DNA of 64,000 nt from contig NZ_JAUYZI010000027.1 in the NCBI RefSeq assembly GCF_030700245.1, positions 1 to 64,000 on the forward strand, given 5' to 3'. Each line of letters begins with the position of its first letter. The first letter of the stretch is position 1. Below, one piece after another: positions 51,140-60,269 of the stretch. Source of the stretch: Methylobacterium amylolyticum. GTDB lineage: Bacteria; Pseudomonadota; Alphaproteobacteria; Rhizobiales; Beijerinckiaceae. The notes beneath the pieces were generated by a model. The model made no database searches and was not told where the DNA came from. It saw only the letters and a list, made by a program, of their open reading frames with translations. The translations under genes were made by a program, and so were the position numbers.

Positions 51140-51165
51140 GGCGCTCCCTCGCGACGGTTGTGGAG

Positions 51166-51190
51166 AAGGCCGCCCCCGGGCGGCCTTTTT
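51166..51190 (+). terminator. Intrinsic terminator of the glycine-rich protein gene
   Basis: AAGGCCGCC pairs with GGCGGCCTT around a 4-base loop, followed by TTTTT; 26 bases after the stop. Confidence 0.9.
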
Positions 51191-51266
51191 CTTTGCCCGG
51201 TCCTTGCCCGGCCGCCCCGGCCGCGGTTGGACAGCCCCGGCGCACCCGCCGATAACGGGCGGGGCG

Positions 51267-52586
51267 ATGGCGGAGACGGCGATGCGTGAGACACCCGGGC
51301 CAGGCGCGGCGGCCGCCGAGGCGGTGGAGATCCGCGACCCGAGCCTGTCCGCCTTCTACCGGGCGATGACCCCGCCGGAGCGGCACACCTTCTGGGCCTG
51401 TTTCATGGGCTGGGCGCTCGACGGCATGGACTTCATGATCTACCCGCTGGTGATCGGCACGATCATCGCGCTGTGGAAGGTCGATCCCGGCACCGCGGGC
51501 CTCGCCGCGACGGTGACGCTGCTGGCCTCGGCGCTCGGCGGCTGGATCGCCGGCTTCGTCGCCGACCGGATCGGCCGGGTGCTCACCCTCCAGATCACCA
51601 TCCTGTGGTTCTCGTTCTTCTCGCTGGTCTGCGCCTTCGTGCAGAACTTCGAGCAGCTCCTCGTCGCCCGCGCCCTGCTCGGCCTCGGCTTCGGCGGCGA
51701 GTGGGCGGCGGGCGCCGTGCTGATCGGCGAGACCATCCGGGCCGAGTACCGCGGCCGCGCCGTGGGCTCGGTGCAGTCCGGCTGGGCGATCGGCTGGGGG
51801 CTCGCGGTTCTGGCGCAGGCGATCCTGTTCTCGGCCCTGCCCCCCGAGAGCGCGTGGCGCTGGATGTTCGTGATCGGCGCCCTGCCGGCGCTGCTGGTGT
51901 TCTACCTGCGCCGGCACGTGAAGGAGCCCGAGGTCTCGGTCGCGACCCGGGCCGCCGCGGCCGCCTCCGGCGACCGCCCGCGGATCTGGGAGATCTTCTC
52001 CGGGCGGATGCTGGGCACGACGATCCTCGCCTCGCTGGCGGCGGCCGGCTGCCAGGGCGGCTACTACGCCATCACCACCTGGGTGCCGCGCTTCCTCACC
52101 ACCGAGCGCGGCCTGTCGATCGTCTCGTCCACCGGCTACCTCGCGGCGCTGATCGTCGGCTCGTTCGCGGGCTACCTCGTCGGCGCGTGGCTCGCCGACC
52201 GGCTGGGACGGCGCCCGCTGTTCCTGATCTTCTCGCTCGGCGCCATCGCCGTGATCCTCGCCTACACGCAGTTGCCCCTCTCCAACAGCGTGCTCTGGGT
52301 GCTGGGCTTCCCGCTCGGGTTCTTCGCCTCGGGCTACTTCTCGGGGATGGGCGCCTTCCTGACGGAGCTCTACCCGACGCGGCTGCGCGGCTCGGGCCAG
52401 GGCTTCTGCTACAATTTCGGCCGCGGCATCGGCGCCCTGTTCCCGGCGCTGGTCGGCTACCTCTCCGCCCAGGTCGGGCTGGCCTCGGCCATCGCGATCT
52501 TCGCGGCCATCGCCTACGGCGTGTTCTTCGTCGCCGCCTTCGCCCTGCCCGAGACGCGGGGCCGGGTGCTGCACGCGGACGCCTGA
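51267..52586 (+). CDS. MFS transporter (sugar/aromatic-acid:H+ symporter type)
   Basis: A 439-residue permease with twelve expected helices. Signatures are WALDGMDFMIYPLVIGTIIA (helix 1), ADRIGRVLTLQ (loop 2-3), LGFGGEWAAGAVLIGETIRA and YRGRAVGSVQSGWAIGWGLA, the second-half ADRLGRRPLFL and LTELYPTRLRGSGQGFCYNF. This pattern fits the acid:H+ symporters (for example sialic, lactate or benzoate type). It sits 43 bases before an amidohydrolase gene and may import its substrate. ATG 51267. Confidence 0.88.
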   Translation: MAETAMRETPGPGAAAAEAVEIRDPSLSAFYRAMTPPERHTFWACFMGWALDGMDFMIYPLVIGTIIALWKVDPGTAGLAATVTLLASALGGWIAGFVADRIGRVLTLQITILWFSFFSLVCAFVQNFEQLLVARALLGLGFGGEWAAGAVLIGETIRAEYRGRAVGSVQSGWAIGWGLAVLAQAILFSALPPESAWRWMFVIGALPALLVFYLRRHVKEPEVSVATRAAAAASGDRPRIWEIFSGRMLGTTILASLAAAGCQGGYYAITTWVPRFLTTERGLSIVSSTGYLAALIVGSFAGYLVGAWLADRLGRRPLFLIFSLGAIAVILAYTQLPLSNSVLWVLGFPLGFFASGYFSGMGAFLTELYPTRLRGSGQGFCYNFGRGIGALFPALVGYLSAQVGLASAIAIFAAIAYGVFFVAAFALPETRGRVLHADA

Positions 52587-52629
52587 GCCAGAGATCGATC
52601 CCCTGGAGCGAGTCTGAGGAGCGAGCCCG

Positions 52630-53508
52630 ATGCACGAGGTCCCGAAGACGGTCCGCGACTGCCCCGCCCCCGACCCGCATCCCGCCGGCCCGACCCGCTA
52701 CGCGGTGCCGCCGGGGGCGGTCGACACCCACGCCCACGTCATCGGCCTGCCGCCCGACCACCCGTTCGTGGAGGATCGCAGCTACACGCCCCCGGCGGCG
52801 CCGGCCGAGCGCTACCTCGCGATGCTCGACGCCACCGGCATGGCGCACGGGGTGCTGATCCAGGTCAGCGTCCACGGCACCGACAACCGGCTGATGCTGG
52901 AGACCCTGCGGGCGAACCCCGCGCGGCTGCGGGGCGTGGCGGTGATCCCGCTCGGCCTGCCCGACCGGGAGCTCGCCGCCCTGTCGGAGGCCGGGGTGCG
53001 GGGCCTGCGCCTCAACGTGCTGTTCGGCGGCGGCGTCGGGCTCGACGCCCTGGAGCGCTACGGGGCGCTCGCCCGCGAGATGGGCTGGCACCTCCAGTTC
53101 CTGCTCGACGCCCGCGACCTGCCGCCGATCGCCGAGCGCCTGTCGCGGCTGCCCGTGCCGATCGTGTTCGACCACATGGGCCACATGCCGACCGCGGCCG
53201 GCCTCGACCACCCGGGCTTCCAGGCGCTCCTCGGGCTGGTGCGCGACGGCGCCTGGGTGAAGCTGTCCGGCGCGTTCCGCGACTCGACGCAGGGCGCGCC
53301 CTACGCCGACACGGTCCCCTTCGCCCGCGCCCTGAACGACGCCGCGCCCGGGCGCTGCCTGTGGGGCTCGGACTGGCCGCACGTGGCCGCCTGGGACGGC
53401 CCGCCGAAGCTGACGGCGCTGCTCGACCTGATGGCCGATTGGGTGCCGGACGCGGAGCGCCGCCGGATGCTGTTCGTCGACAACCCGCACCGGCTCTACG
53501 GCTTCTGA
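52630..53508 (+). CDS. Amidohydrolase-2 family TIM-barrel hydrolase
   Basis: A 292-residue metal-dependent or lactonase-type enzyme of the PF04909 group. VDTHAHVIGLPPDHPFVEDR carries the HxH motif, then RGLRLNVLFGGGVG, IVFDHMGHMP, VKLSGAFRDS and LWGSDWPHVAAWDG, the last with the final metal/catalytic Asp. The order resembles 2-pyrone-4,6-dicarboxylate lactonase-like hydrolases. Together with the MFS gene just upstream it suggests uptake and hydrolysis of an organic-acid lactone or ester (inference). Confidence 0.85.
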   Translation: MHEVPKTVRDCPAPDPHPAGPTRYAVPPGAVDTHAHVIGLPPDHPFVEDRSYTPPAAPAERYLAMLDATGMAHGVLIQVSVHGTDNRLMLETLRANPARLRGVAVIPLGLPDRELAALSEAGVRGLRLNVLFGGGVGLDALERYGALAREMGWHLQFLLDARDLPPIAERLSRLPVPIVFDHMGHMPTAAGLDHPGFQALLGLVRDGAWVKLSGAFRDSTQGAPYADTVPFARALNDAAPGRCLWGSDWPHVAAWDGPPKLTALLDLMADWVPDAERRRMLFVDNPHRLYGF

Positions 53509-53793
53509 TCTTTTTTCCGGCCGATCGCCTTGTTCGGCCTCCGCGCCTTTCCCCTCTGCGGGGGAGGGGGCCCTCGCGTGAGCCGGGCCCGGACGAACCG
53601 CAGCCGCGCCCCGACATCGACGTCCCGATCGTCCCCCATCCGTGCCGGCCTGTTTCGGATGTTGCGGATCCCGCAACAGCGGCGGCCCCTGCGACACCTC
53701 CGCAAGGGTTTGCGGGCGCGCAGAAAAGGACTTGGTGCGCGCCCCCCGAAGGTGTCCCCTCGCGCGAGCCGCCCTCCACGGAAGCCCCGCCCG

Positions 53794-55128
53794 ATGACCG
53801 ACCACCCGCTGCGCAACACCCCGTCGCTGGACGCCTTCTGGATGCCGTTCACGGCCAACCGCCAGTTCAAGGCGGCCCCGCGCCTGCTCGTGGCGGCGCA
53901 GGGCATGCACTACACCGCCGACGACGGCCGCAGCGTCCTCGACGGCACGGCCGGGCTGTGGTGCGTCAATGCCGGCCACGGGCGACGGGGAATCGCGGCG
54001 GCGGTGGAGCGCCAGCTCGCCACCCTCGACTTCGCCCCGACCTTCCAGATGGGCCACCCGGTCGCGTTCGCCTTCGCCGAGCGGCTCGCCGAGATCGCCC
54101 CGGGCGGCCCCGAGGCCGGGCTCGACCGAGTGTTCTTCACCAATTCCGGCTCGGAATCGGTCGACACGGCGCTGAAGATCGCGCTCGCCTACCAGCGGGC
54201 GATCGGGCAGGGCACCCGCACCCGGCTGATCGGGCGCGAGCGCGGCTACCACGGCGTCGGCTTCGGCGGCATCTCGGTGGGCGGCATCGTCTCGAACCGC
54301 CGGGTCTTCCCGCAGCTCCCCGGCGCCGACCACCTGCGCCACACCCACGACCCGGCCCGCAACCGCTTCGTGAAGGGCCAGCCCGAGCACGGGGCCGAGC
54401 TCGCCGACGACCTGGAGCGGCTGGTCCAGCTCCACGGGGCGGAGACCATCGCCGCCTGCATCGTCGAGCCGGTGGCGGGCTCGACCGGGGTGCTGATCCC
54501 GCCCAAGGGCTACCTGGAGCGCCTGCGCGACATCTGCACGCGCCACGGCATCCTGCTGATCTTCGACGAGGTGATCTCCGGCTTCGGCCGTCTCGGCGCG
54601 CCGTTCGCCACCGACTTCTTCGGCGTCGTGCCCGACCTCGTCACCGCCGCCAAGGGGCTCACCAACGGCACGGTGCCGATGGGGGCGGTGTTCGCGAGCC
54701 GCACCGTGCACGACGCCCTGATGCGGGGCCCGGACGGGATCGAGCTGTTCCACGGCTACACCTATTCCGGCCACCCGATCGCCTGCGCGGCGGGGATCGC
54801 CACCCTCGACATCTACCGGGAGGAGGGGCTGCTCACCCGCGCCGCCGACCTCTCCGACGACTGGGCGGCGGCGATGCACGACCTGCGCGGCCGGAAGCGC
54901 GTGACCGACATCCGCACGCTGGGTCTCGTGGCCGGCATCGAACTCGAATCCCGCCCGGACGCGCCCGGCCAGCGCGCCTACGACGTGTTCGTGGACTGCT
55001 TCGCCCGGGGCCTCCTGACCCGGGTCACCGGCGACATCATCGCCCTGTCGCCGCCGCTGATCGTCGAGCGGGGGCAGATCGCCGAGATGGCCGCGGTGCT
55101 GGGCGACGCGATCGACCGGGCGGCCTGA
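53794..55128 (+). CDS. Class III omega-amino-acid aminotransferase
   Basis: A 444-residue PLP enzyme. Features: FWMPFTANRQFKAAPRLLVA at the N terminus, GTAGLWCVNAGHGRRGIAAA, FTNSGSESVDTALKIALAYQ, ERGYHGVGFGGISVGG, LLIFDEVISGFGRLGAPFAT with the cofactor Asp, and TAAKGLTNGTVPMGAVFA with the PLP Lys. This is the beta-alanine:pyruvate transaminase/omega-aminotransferase group. ATG 53794; the upstream 285 bases hold no gene I accept. Amino donor specificity is not determined. Confidence 0.9.
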   Translation: MTDHPLRNTPSLDAFWMPFTANRQFKAAPRLLVAAQGMHYTADDGRSVLDGTAGLWCVNAGHGRRGIAAAVERQLATLDFAPTFQMGHPVAFAFAERLAEIAPGGPEAGLDRVFFTNSGSESVDTALKIALAYQRAIGQGTRTRLIGRERGYHGVGFGGISVGGIVSNRRVFPQLPGADHLRHTHDPARNRFVKGQPEHGAELADDLERLVQLHGAETIAACIVEPVAGSTGVLIPPKGYLERLRDICTRHGILLIFDEVISGFGRLGAPFATDFFGVVPDLVTAAKGLTNGTVPMGAVFASRTVHDALMRGPDGIELFHGYTYSGHPIACAAGIATLDIYREEGLLTRAADLSDDWAAAMHDLRGRKRVTDIRTLGLVAGIELESRPDAPGQRAYDVFVDCFARGLLTRVTGDIIALSPPLIVERGQIAEMAAVLGDAIDRAA

Positions 55129-55194
55129 GGCGGGCGCCCTTGCGGGGCGCAGGCCGCGTCCGCATCTCGCCGGGATACGGAGGCGGAGTACCCC

Positions 55195-56250
55195 ATGGCC
55201 AGGACAGCCCTGATCGTCGGCGCGAGCGGGATCGTCGGCAGCGCGGCGGCGGCGCTGCTGGCGGGGGAGGGCTGGCGCGTCGCCGGCCTCGCCCGAAACC
55301 CGCCGCAACAGCCCGGCGTCGAGCCGGTGGCGGCCGACCTGCTCGACCCGGGCTCGCTCGGTCCGGCGCTCGCGGGCCTCGCTCCCGATCTCGTGGTGTT
55401 CGCGACCTGGCAGCGGCGCGCCACCGAGGCGGAGATGATCCGCGTCAACGGCGCGATGGTCGAGAACCTGCTGGCGGCCGTGCCGCCGGGCCCGCGCCAC
55501 GTCGCCCTGGTGACCGGCCTGAAGCACTATCTCGGGCCGTTCGAGGCCTACGGGCAGGGGGCGCTGCCGCAGACGCCGTTCCGCGAGGAGCAGGGGCGGC
55601 TGCCGATCGACAATTTCTACTACGCGCAGGAGGACGCGGTCTTCGCCGCCGCCGAGCGCGACGGCTTCACCTGGAGCGTGCACCGGCCGCACACGGTGAT
55701 CGGGCTCGCGGTCGGCAACGCCATGAACATGGGCACGACGCTCGCCTGCTACGCCACCCTGTGCCGGGAGACCGGCCGGCCGTTCGTGTTCCCGGGCTCG
55801 GCGGCGCAGTGGGCCGGTCTCACCGACATGACCGACGCCCGGCTGCTCGCCCGGCAGATCCTGTGGGCGGCGACCGAGCCGAAGGCGGCCAACCGCGCCT
55901 TCAACGTCGTGAACGGCGACGTCTTCCGCTGGAGCTGGATGTGGGGGCGGATCGCCGACTGGTTCGGGATCGAGCCCGTCCCGTTCGACGGCACCCACCG
56001 GCCGCTGGAGCCGCGCATGGCCGGGGACGGGCCGGCCTGGGCCGAAATCGCCGCCCGGTACGGGCTCGCCGAGCCGGACCTCGCAAAGCTCGCCTCCGCG
56101 TGGCACACCGACGCCGATCTCGGCCGGCCGATCGAGGTGGTGACCGACATGAGCCGCAGCCGGCGCCTCGGCTTCACCGCCTACCAGCCCACCGACGACG
56201 CCTTCTTCGACCTGTTCGCGCGGCTGCGGGCGGACCGGCTGATCCCCTGA
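55195..56250 (+). CDS. PRISE-type NAD(P)-dependent reductase
   Basis: A 351-residue extended SDR. RTALIVGASGIVGSAAAALL is the GxxGxxG motif. The catalytic tyrosine lies in IDNFYYAQEDAVFAAAERDG, the NFYYxxED motif of progesterone 5-beta-reductase/iridoid synthase-like (PRISE) reductases. HRPHTVIGLAVGNAMNMGTT and WAGLTDMTDARLLARQILWA fit too. These enzymes reduce enones; the substrate here is unknown. It follows the transaminase by 66 bases on the same strand. Confidence 0.85.
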   Translation: MARTALIVGASGIVGSAAAALLAGEGWRVAGLARNPPQQPGVEPVAADLLDPGSLGPALAGLAPDLVVFATWQRRATEAEMIRVNGAMVENLLAAVPPGPRHVALVTGLKHYLGPFEAYGQGALPQTPFREEQGRLPIDNFYYAQEDAVFAAAERDGFTWSVHRPHTVIGLAVGNAMNMGTTLACYATLCRETGRPFVFPGSAAQWAGLTDMTDARLLARQILWAATEPKAANRAFNVVNGDVFRWSWMWGRIADWFGIEPVPFDGTHRPLEPRMAGDGPAWAEIAARYGLAEPDLAKLASAWHTDADLGRPIEVVTDMSRSRRLGFTAYQPTDDAFFDLFARLRADRLIP

Positions 56251-56254
56251 ACCC

Positions 56255-57568
56255 TCAGGCGCCGGCCTTCTCCAGCCCGCACCATTCGGCCACGAACAGC
56301 GCCATCGCGGCCGTGCAGCGTTGCACCGAGGCGAGGCTGACGCGCTCGTCGAAGCCGTGGATGTTCTCGGCGCGGGGGCCGTAGCAGAGCGCCGGCACCC
56401 CCTCGTAGAGGGCGTGGACCCGGGTATCGAGGTAGCTCGGCGACATGAAGCTCTGCAGGGGCGCCCCGAACACCCGCGCGTGGGCGCGGCCCAGCACGGC
56501 CTCCGCCTCCGAGCCCTCGGCGAGGACGTAGCCCTCCGCCCAGAACCCGTCGAAGGTCACGCGCGGCGGGCTGTCGGCCAGGAACGGGTCGCCCCGCGCG
56601 AACGCGGCCACCGCCGCCGCGATCTCGGCGGCCGCGTCGGCCGCCCGGACCCCGGGATAGAGGGCGATGCGGCAGCCGACCCGGCACCACGCCGGCACCG
56701 AGGAGTTCCAGTCGCCCCCCGCGATCCGGCCGATGTTGAGGTTGATCGGGTGGTCCTCCGCCGCGAAGTGGCGGTGGCGGCTCCGCTCGGCGTTCCAGCG
56801 CGCCTCGACCTCCCGCAGGGCGCCGACCACCCGCCACGTGGCGTCGATGGCGTTGGCGCCCGCGCCCATCTCGCGCACGTGCACCGGCCGGCCGCGCACC
56901 TCCAGGGTGAACCACAGCACGCCGGTATTGGCGCGCACCAGCTTCTCGTCCTCCGGCTCGGGGATCAGCACCGCGTCGGCCCGGTATCCGCGCAGGTGGG
57001 CGGCGAGCGCGCCGTTGCCGGTCGATTCCTCCTCGACCACCGAGAGCAGCGTCACCGACGCCGCCGGCTGGAGGCCGAGCCGCCGCAGGGCGTCGAGGGC
57101 GAACAGGTTGGCGGCGTGGCCGGCCTTCATGTCGCCGGCGCCGCGCCCGTACAGCCAGTCGCCGTCCACCGTCGGCGCGAAGGGCGGGCGGGTCCAGAGG
57201 TCGAGGGGGCCCGTCGGCACCACGTCGACATGGGCCTGGAGGATCAGCGAGCGCCCGGTCTCGGTCCGCGGCCGGTGGTGGGCGGCGACGACCGGCGCCT
57301 CCGAATGGGCCGCCGCGTGGTCGGAACTCCGCCACGCCTCGGCGCGCGCGCCGCCGGGATGGGCTTCGAGCGCCGCCCGGTCCATGGCGAACCGCTCGGT
57401 CGCGTAGCCGCGGGCGCGGAAGGCGCCGAACACGTGGTCCTGGCAGGCGTGCTCGGCGCCGCGGGTCGAGGCGAAGCGCACGAGGTCCTCCGTATGCGCG
57501 ACCTGCCCCGGAAACCCCGCCGCGACGGCGGCCTCGATCTCGGCGGCGAGGGCGGGGTCGAGGGGCAT
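56255..57568 (-). CDS. ArgE/DapE-family M20 deacylase
   Basis: A 437-residue zinc peptidase-like amidohydrolase. The metal site is ILQAHVDVVPTG, DWLYGRGAGDMKAGHA (bridging Asp), LLSVVEEESTGNGALA (general base Glu-Glu) and the C-terminal CYGPRAENIHGFDERVSL. The dimerisation domain holds HVREMGAGANAIDATWRVV. It should cleave an N-acyl amino acid or diaminopimelate-like amide. It ends 4 bases from the oppositely oriented reductase gene. ATG 57568 chosen. Confidence 0.88.
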   Translation of the reverse strand: MPLDPALAAEIEAAVAAGFPGQVAHTEDLVRFASTRGAEHACQDHVFGAFRARGYATERFAMDRAALEAHPGGARAEAWRSSDHAAAHSEAPVVAAHHRPRTETGRSLILQAHVDVVPTGPLDLWTRPPFAPTVDGDWLYGRGAGDMKAGHAANLFALDALRRLGLQPAASVTLLSVVEEESTGNGALAAHLRGYRADAVLIPEPEDEKLVRANTGVLWFTLEVRGRPVHVREMGAGANAIDATWRVVGALREVEARWNAERSRHRHFAAEDHPINLNIGRIAGGDWNSSVPAWCRVGCRIALYPGVRAADAAAEIAAAVAAFARGDPFLADSPPRVTFDGFWAEGYVLAEGSEAEAVLGRAHARVFGAPLQSFMSPSYLDTRVHALYEGVPALCYGPRAENIHGFDERVSLASVQRCTAAMALFVAEWCGLEKAGA

Positions 57569-57660
57569 GCGGGCTCCTGTCTGCCGCGATCCGGGCCCGG
57601 ATCGCCGGCCGCGCATCGGAGGCCGCACCGGGCGGCCTGTCAACGCGGGGGGCCGCATGG

Positions 57661-57927
57661 CCAGGGCTCCGACCTCGGGTTAACGCAGGCATGGCATCGG
57701 TGTTTGCGAGAGGCCCCGTCATTCCGGGACTGCGCAGCAGGGCCCGGAATCCAGAACCGCCCCGGCGTGCCGGGCATGGCGCAAGACGCGGCGCGCAAGA
57801 CCCGGCACTGTCGGCGGTTCTGGATTCCGGGCTCGCCTGCGGCGCCCCGGAATGACGGACTGCGTGTGAGAGAGGGGATTGCATCTCCCACAGGTTGCGG
57901 TTCGTTAACCCGAGTTCCGAACCCTGG
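57661..57927. repeat. Nested inverted repeat
   Basis: Outer arms (57661-57690 and 57898-57927) share the CTCGGGTTAACG core in opposite orientation. Within them, inner arms (57716-57766 and about 57818-57857) share CGTCATTCCGGG and CCCGGAATCCAGAACCGCC, again inverted. The structure is about 270 bases long with no coding sense and looks like one palindromic element inside another. Confidence 0.8.
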
Positions 57928-57980
57928 CCGTACGGCGCGCCGCCGGATCCCCCTCCCACCAGCTTCCTCCCACCAACCCC

Positions 57981-58090
57981 CCTCATCCTGAGGTGCCCGC
58001 GCAGCGGGCCTCGAAGGAGCCCTCCAGAGATCGCGCGGCCGGCTGGAGCCCTCCTTCGAGGGCCGCTGGCGCGGCCACCTCAGGATGAGG
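57981..58090. repeat. Long palindromic intergenic repeat, copy D
   Basis: The full unit is CCTCATCCTGAGG ... CCTCAGGATGAGG with an inner GCCTCGAAGGAG / CTCCTTCGAGGGC stem. The preceding CCCTCCCACCAGCTTCCTCC stretch is shared, inverted, with 3197-3228, so copies A and D belong to the same larger inverted duplication. Confidence 0.88.
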
Positions 58091-58110
58091 TCGTTTTTGG
58101 GATGGGCCGG

Positions 58111-58595
58111 GGCGATGCCGCAGCGCGCGGCCTCCGGACATGGCGGATCGCCCCCACCCGCTTCCGCGCCGGGGACATGGCCCAAGAAGAACAGGGGACG
58201 CGGGACGCCGCGGGGACCCTGGTCGTGTGACACACGCGGAAGCCGGCCCCCGCGGCGCCCCGTGGCCATCAGCCCCCGTCACCGGGGCCGCCGGCCATCT
58301 TGTCGTCGCGGTGTCTTCCAGCCCGCCCGGTCTACGCCCGCACGTGAGCGGTCTCTGACGGGGCGCCCGGCCCAGGAAGCATCGCTGCTCCCCCGGCTCG
58401 CGCCCCCGGAACCCGCATCGTCGCTGGGGCTTTGCAGCCCGGCCCGTGCCCGTAGTGGCATGCGGGCCCGCAGTCTTACCTCAGGATCGGCCCAGGATGG
58501 GGTCCGGGCGCGGCTCATTTGGTGCCGCGCCGGGCGCGTACGCCCCTGCCTCCATGCCCGCACCCGAGCCGTCCCGCACCGGACGCGCCGCCCGG
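58111..58595. repeat. Long dispersed repeat, copy 2 (inverted relative to 2421-2912)
   Basis: Reverse-complement match to the left-hand copy over about 485 bases, nearly identical in 58320-58595. No open frame is conserved between the copies. It directly follows palindromic repeat copy D. Confidence 0.85.
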
Positions 58596-58892
58596 GGCGG
58601 CGACGACCGAAGTCGCCGACGCGGGCACCGCCCCGCCGCCCGAACCGCCCCGGTCGGTCACCGGGGGGCTCCCTGGGCGGGGCGAAGTCCGAAAAGACCC
58701 CGCCCCGCCGGGCAGCGGATGGCCCATCAGAACCACGCATCAGGACAAAAGTCAATGTTTTTGTTTTTTTTCTTTGATCCGCCCGCAACTCTACCGGCCG
58801 TCGGGGTTTTAGTTCGCTCCAGAGTTGCATCGCGTGCAGATCGGTGGGGAACAAGCTGATCGCGCGCGCTTCCCGCCCTATCTCTCCGGTCC
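58596..58892. other. Gene-free stretch with a T-rich run
   Basis: About 300 bases without a supported gene. A T-rich run at about 58754-58774 stands out against the GC-rich background; no clear stem precedes it, so I do not call a terminator. Presumably it also holds the promoter of the 89-residue gene. Confidence 0.45.
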
Positions 58893-59162
58893 ATGCCCCG
58901 TCGCGTCTTCTACAGGATCGCGGACAGGCCGGACGGCCTGTTCGACGCCGTCGTCAGGATCGAGCCCGACCGGGTGATCCGCCGGGACGGCTTCGCCTCC
59001 CTCGCCGAGGCGGAGACCTGGGCCGACGGCCTGCGCGCGCTGATGGCGGCGCTGGGCGCCCCGCTGCTGCACGAGGCCGTGCCGGACACGCGGGCGGAGG
59101 CCGGACCGGCGCGCGGCCCGGAAGCCGCGCCGATCCTCGACGGCGACGGCACGGAGCCCTGA
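58893..59162 (+). CDS. Small hypothetical protein (89 aa)
   Basis: A soluble 89-residue protein: RVFYRIADRPDGLFDAVVRI, then FASLAEAETWADGLRALMAA. The first 60 residues look like a small alpha/beta domain (strand, strand, helix); the rest is a low-complexity tail. I do not recognise the family. ATG 58893 lacks a strong ribosome site. Confidence 0.5.
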   Translation: MPRRVFYRIADRPDGLFDAVVRIEPDRVIRRDGFASLAEAETWADGLRALMAALGAPLLHEAVPDTRAEAGPARGPEAAPILDGDGTEP

Positions 59163-59297
59163 CGCCCGGGTCGCGTCCGGCGCCGGCCATTGTCATCCTC
59201 GGCCCCGGGCCTAGCTGCCCTCACGCCCCGGCGGCGCCGGCTCGGTTCCCCCGGGTGCGCGATCCACAAGAACGAACCAACGGACGGAGACCCCCAC

Positions 59298-59783
59298 ATG
59301 CGGCGCACGATCTGCCGGACCCTCGCCCCGGCCGCCCTGGTCCTTCTCGCCGGCACGGCGCCGGGCCTCGCCCTGGAGGTGACGAGCGCGGTCGACATCG
59401 CCGCCCCGCCGGCCAAGGTCTGGCAGACGATCGGCGATTTCTGCGGCATCGGCACGTGGCACCCGGCGGTCGAGAAGTGCACCCCCTCCGAGCAGGACGG
59501 CAAGAAGATCCGGACCCTCAGCCTCAAGGGCGGCGGCACCCTCAAGGAGGAGCAGCTCTCCCGCGACGACAAGGTGATGAGCTACACCTACACCATCCTG
59601 GAGGGCCCGCTGCCGGTCTCCGACTACAAGTCGACGCTCGCGGTGGCGCCGGAGGGCTCGGGCTCGAAGGTGACGTGGAGCGGGACCTTCGCCGCCAAGG
59701 GCGCGCCGGACACGGTGGCCAAGGACGCGATCCAGGGCATCTACGATTCCGGCCTCAAGGCGATCGCCGAGAAGGCCAAGTAG
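59298..59783 (+). CDS. MxaD-like SRPBCC periplasmic protein
   Basis: A 161-residue exported protein. The signal peptide TICRTLAPAALVLLAGTAPG...ALA is followed by an SRPBCC domain with DIAAPPAKVWQTIGDFCGIG and TWHPAVEKCTPS, the hallmark of MxaD-like proteins found with methanol dehydrogenase in methylotrophs. The rest (KVTWSGTFAAKG) completes the helix-grip fold. It may bind a hydrophobic ligand or assist electron transfer in the periplasm. No mxa genes are adjacent, so this is a stand-alone paralogue. ATG 59298 with GGAG upstream. Confidence 0.82.
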   Translation: MRRTICRTLAPAALVLLAGTAPGLALEVTSAVDIAAPPAKVWQTIGDFCGIGTWHPAVEKCTPSEQDGKKIRTLSLKGGGTLKEEQLSRDDKVMSYTYTILEGPLPVSDYKSTLAVAPEGSGSKVTWSGTFAAKGAPDTVAKDAIQGIYDSGLKAIAEKAK

Positions 59784-59891
59784 ACCCGCCAAGTGGACCG
59801 GCGACGGAGGCCGGCGCCCGGGGCGATTGACCCACGGCCAAGCTCGGCCCAGAACCTTCGGCGTGGCCCCCGCGCCGAAGGGAATTTCCGC

Positions 59892-60209
59892 GTGACCCCG
59901 TCCCGTCTCTGCCTCGCCCTCCTCGCCGCCGCCGCGCTGGGCGCCTGCCAGCCGAAGGCCGCCGCGCCGACGGTGGCCGCGCCCCCCGCGCTGCCCCCCG
60001 CCCTGCCGACCGGGAGCGGCTGCGGGCCGGAGATCGCCCGCACCCAGGCGATCGTCGACAGCGACGTGGCGACCGGCAACCTCAACAAGCCGGTGGGCGA
60101 CCGCTTCGGCGCCGACCTCGCCCGCGCCGCATCCGCCTGCGCCGCCGGCCGCAGTGCCGAGGCCCAGGCCGAACTCGCCGCCGCCAAGGTCCGCTACGGC
60201 TATCGCTGA
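59892..60209 (+). CDS. Small lipoprotein (105 aa)
   Basis: GTG start at 59892. The N terminus TPSRLCLALLAAAALGACQP ends in a lipobox (LGAC). After a Pro/Ala linker the mature part is helical: IARTQAIVDSDVATGNLNKP then GADLARAASACAAGRSAEAQ, a small helix pair with two further Cys (GCGPE and ASAC) that may form a disulfide. Function unknown; an envelope lipoprotein. Confidence 0.68.
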   Translation: MTPSRLCLALLAAAALGACQPKAAAPTVAAPPALPPALPTGSGCGPEIARTQAIVDSDVATGNLNKPVGDRFGADLARAASACAAGRSAEAQAELAAAKVRYGYR

Positions 60210-60236
60210 GCGATCGGGGCTCCGCCCCGAACCCCG

Positions 60237-60258
60237 CCGAAGGGACTCGTCCCTTCGG
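60237..60258. terminator. Hairpin between convergent genes
   Basis: Perfect 9-base arms (CCGAAGGGA / TCCCTTCGG), 4-base loop, in the 60-base gap between the small lipoprotein gene and fdhE. No T-run on either side; a bidirectional barrier is likely. Confidence 0.6.
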
Positions 60259-60269
60259 GATCCCCGGTG

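Noticed and set aside
52096..56106. Antisense open frame of 1336 codons
   Set aside because: Lies opposite four clear genes (MFS, amidohydrolase, transaminase, reductase) and has Arg/Gly/Pro/His-rich composition without motifs; an artefact of high GC.
58754..58774. T-rich run as an intrinsic terminator
   Set aside because: No GC-rich stem directly precedes it and no gene ends nearby on the plus strand.
58085..58777. 230-codon open frame in the right repeat zone
   Set aside because: Arg/Pro/Ser-rich, runs through palindromic repeat and dispersed repeat; not conserved in copy 1.
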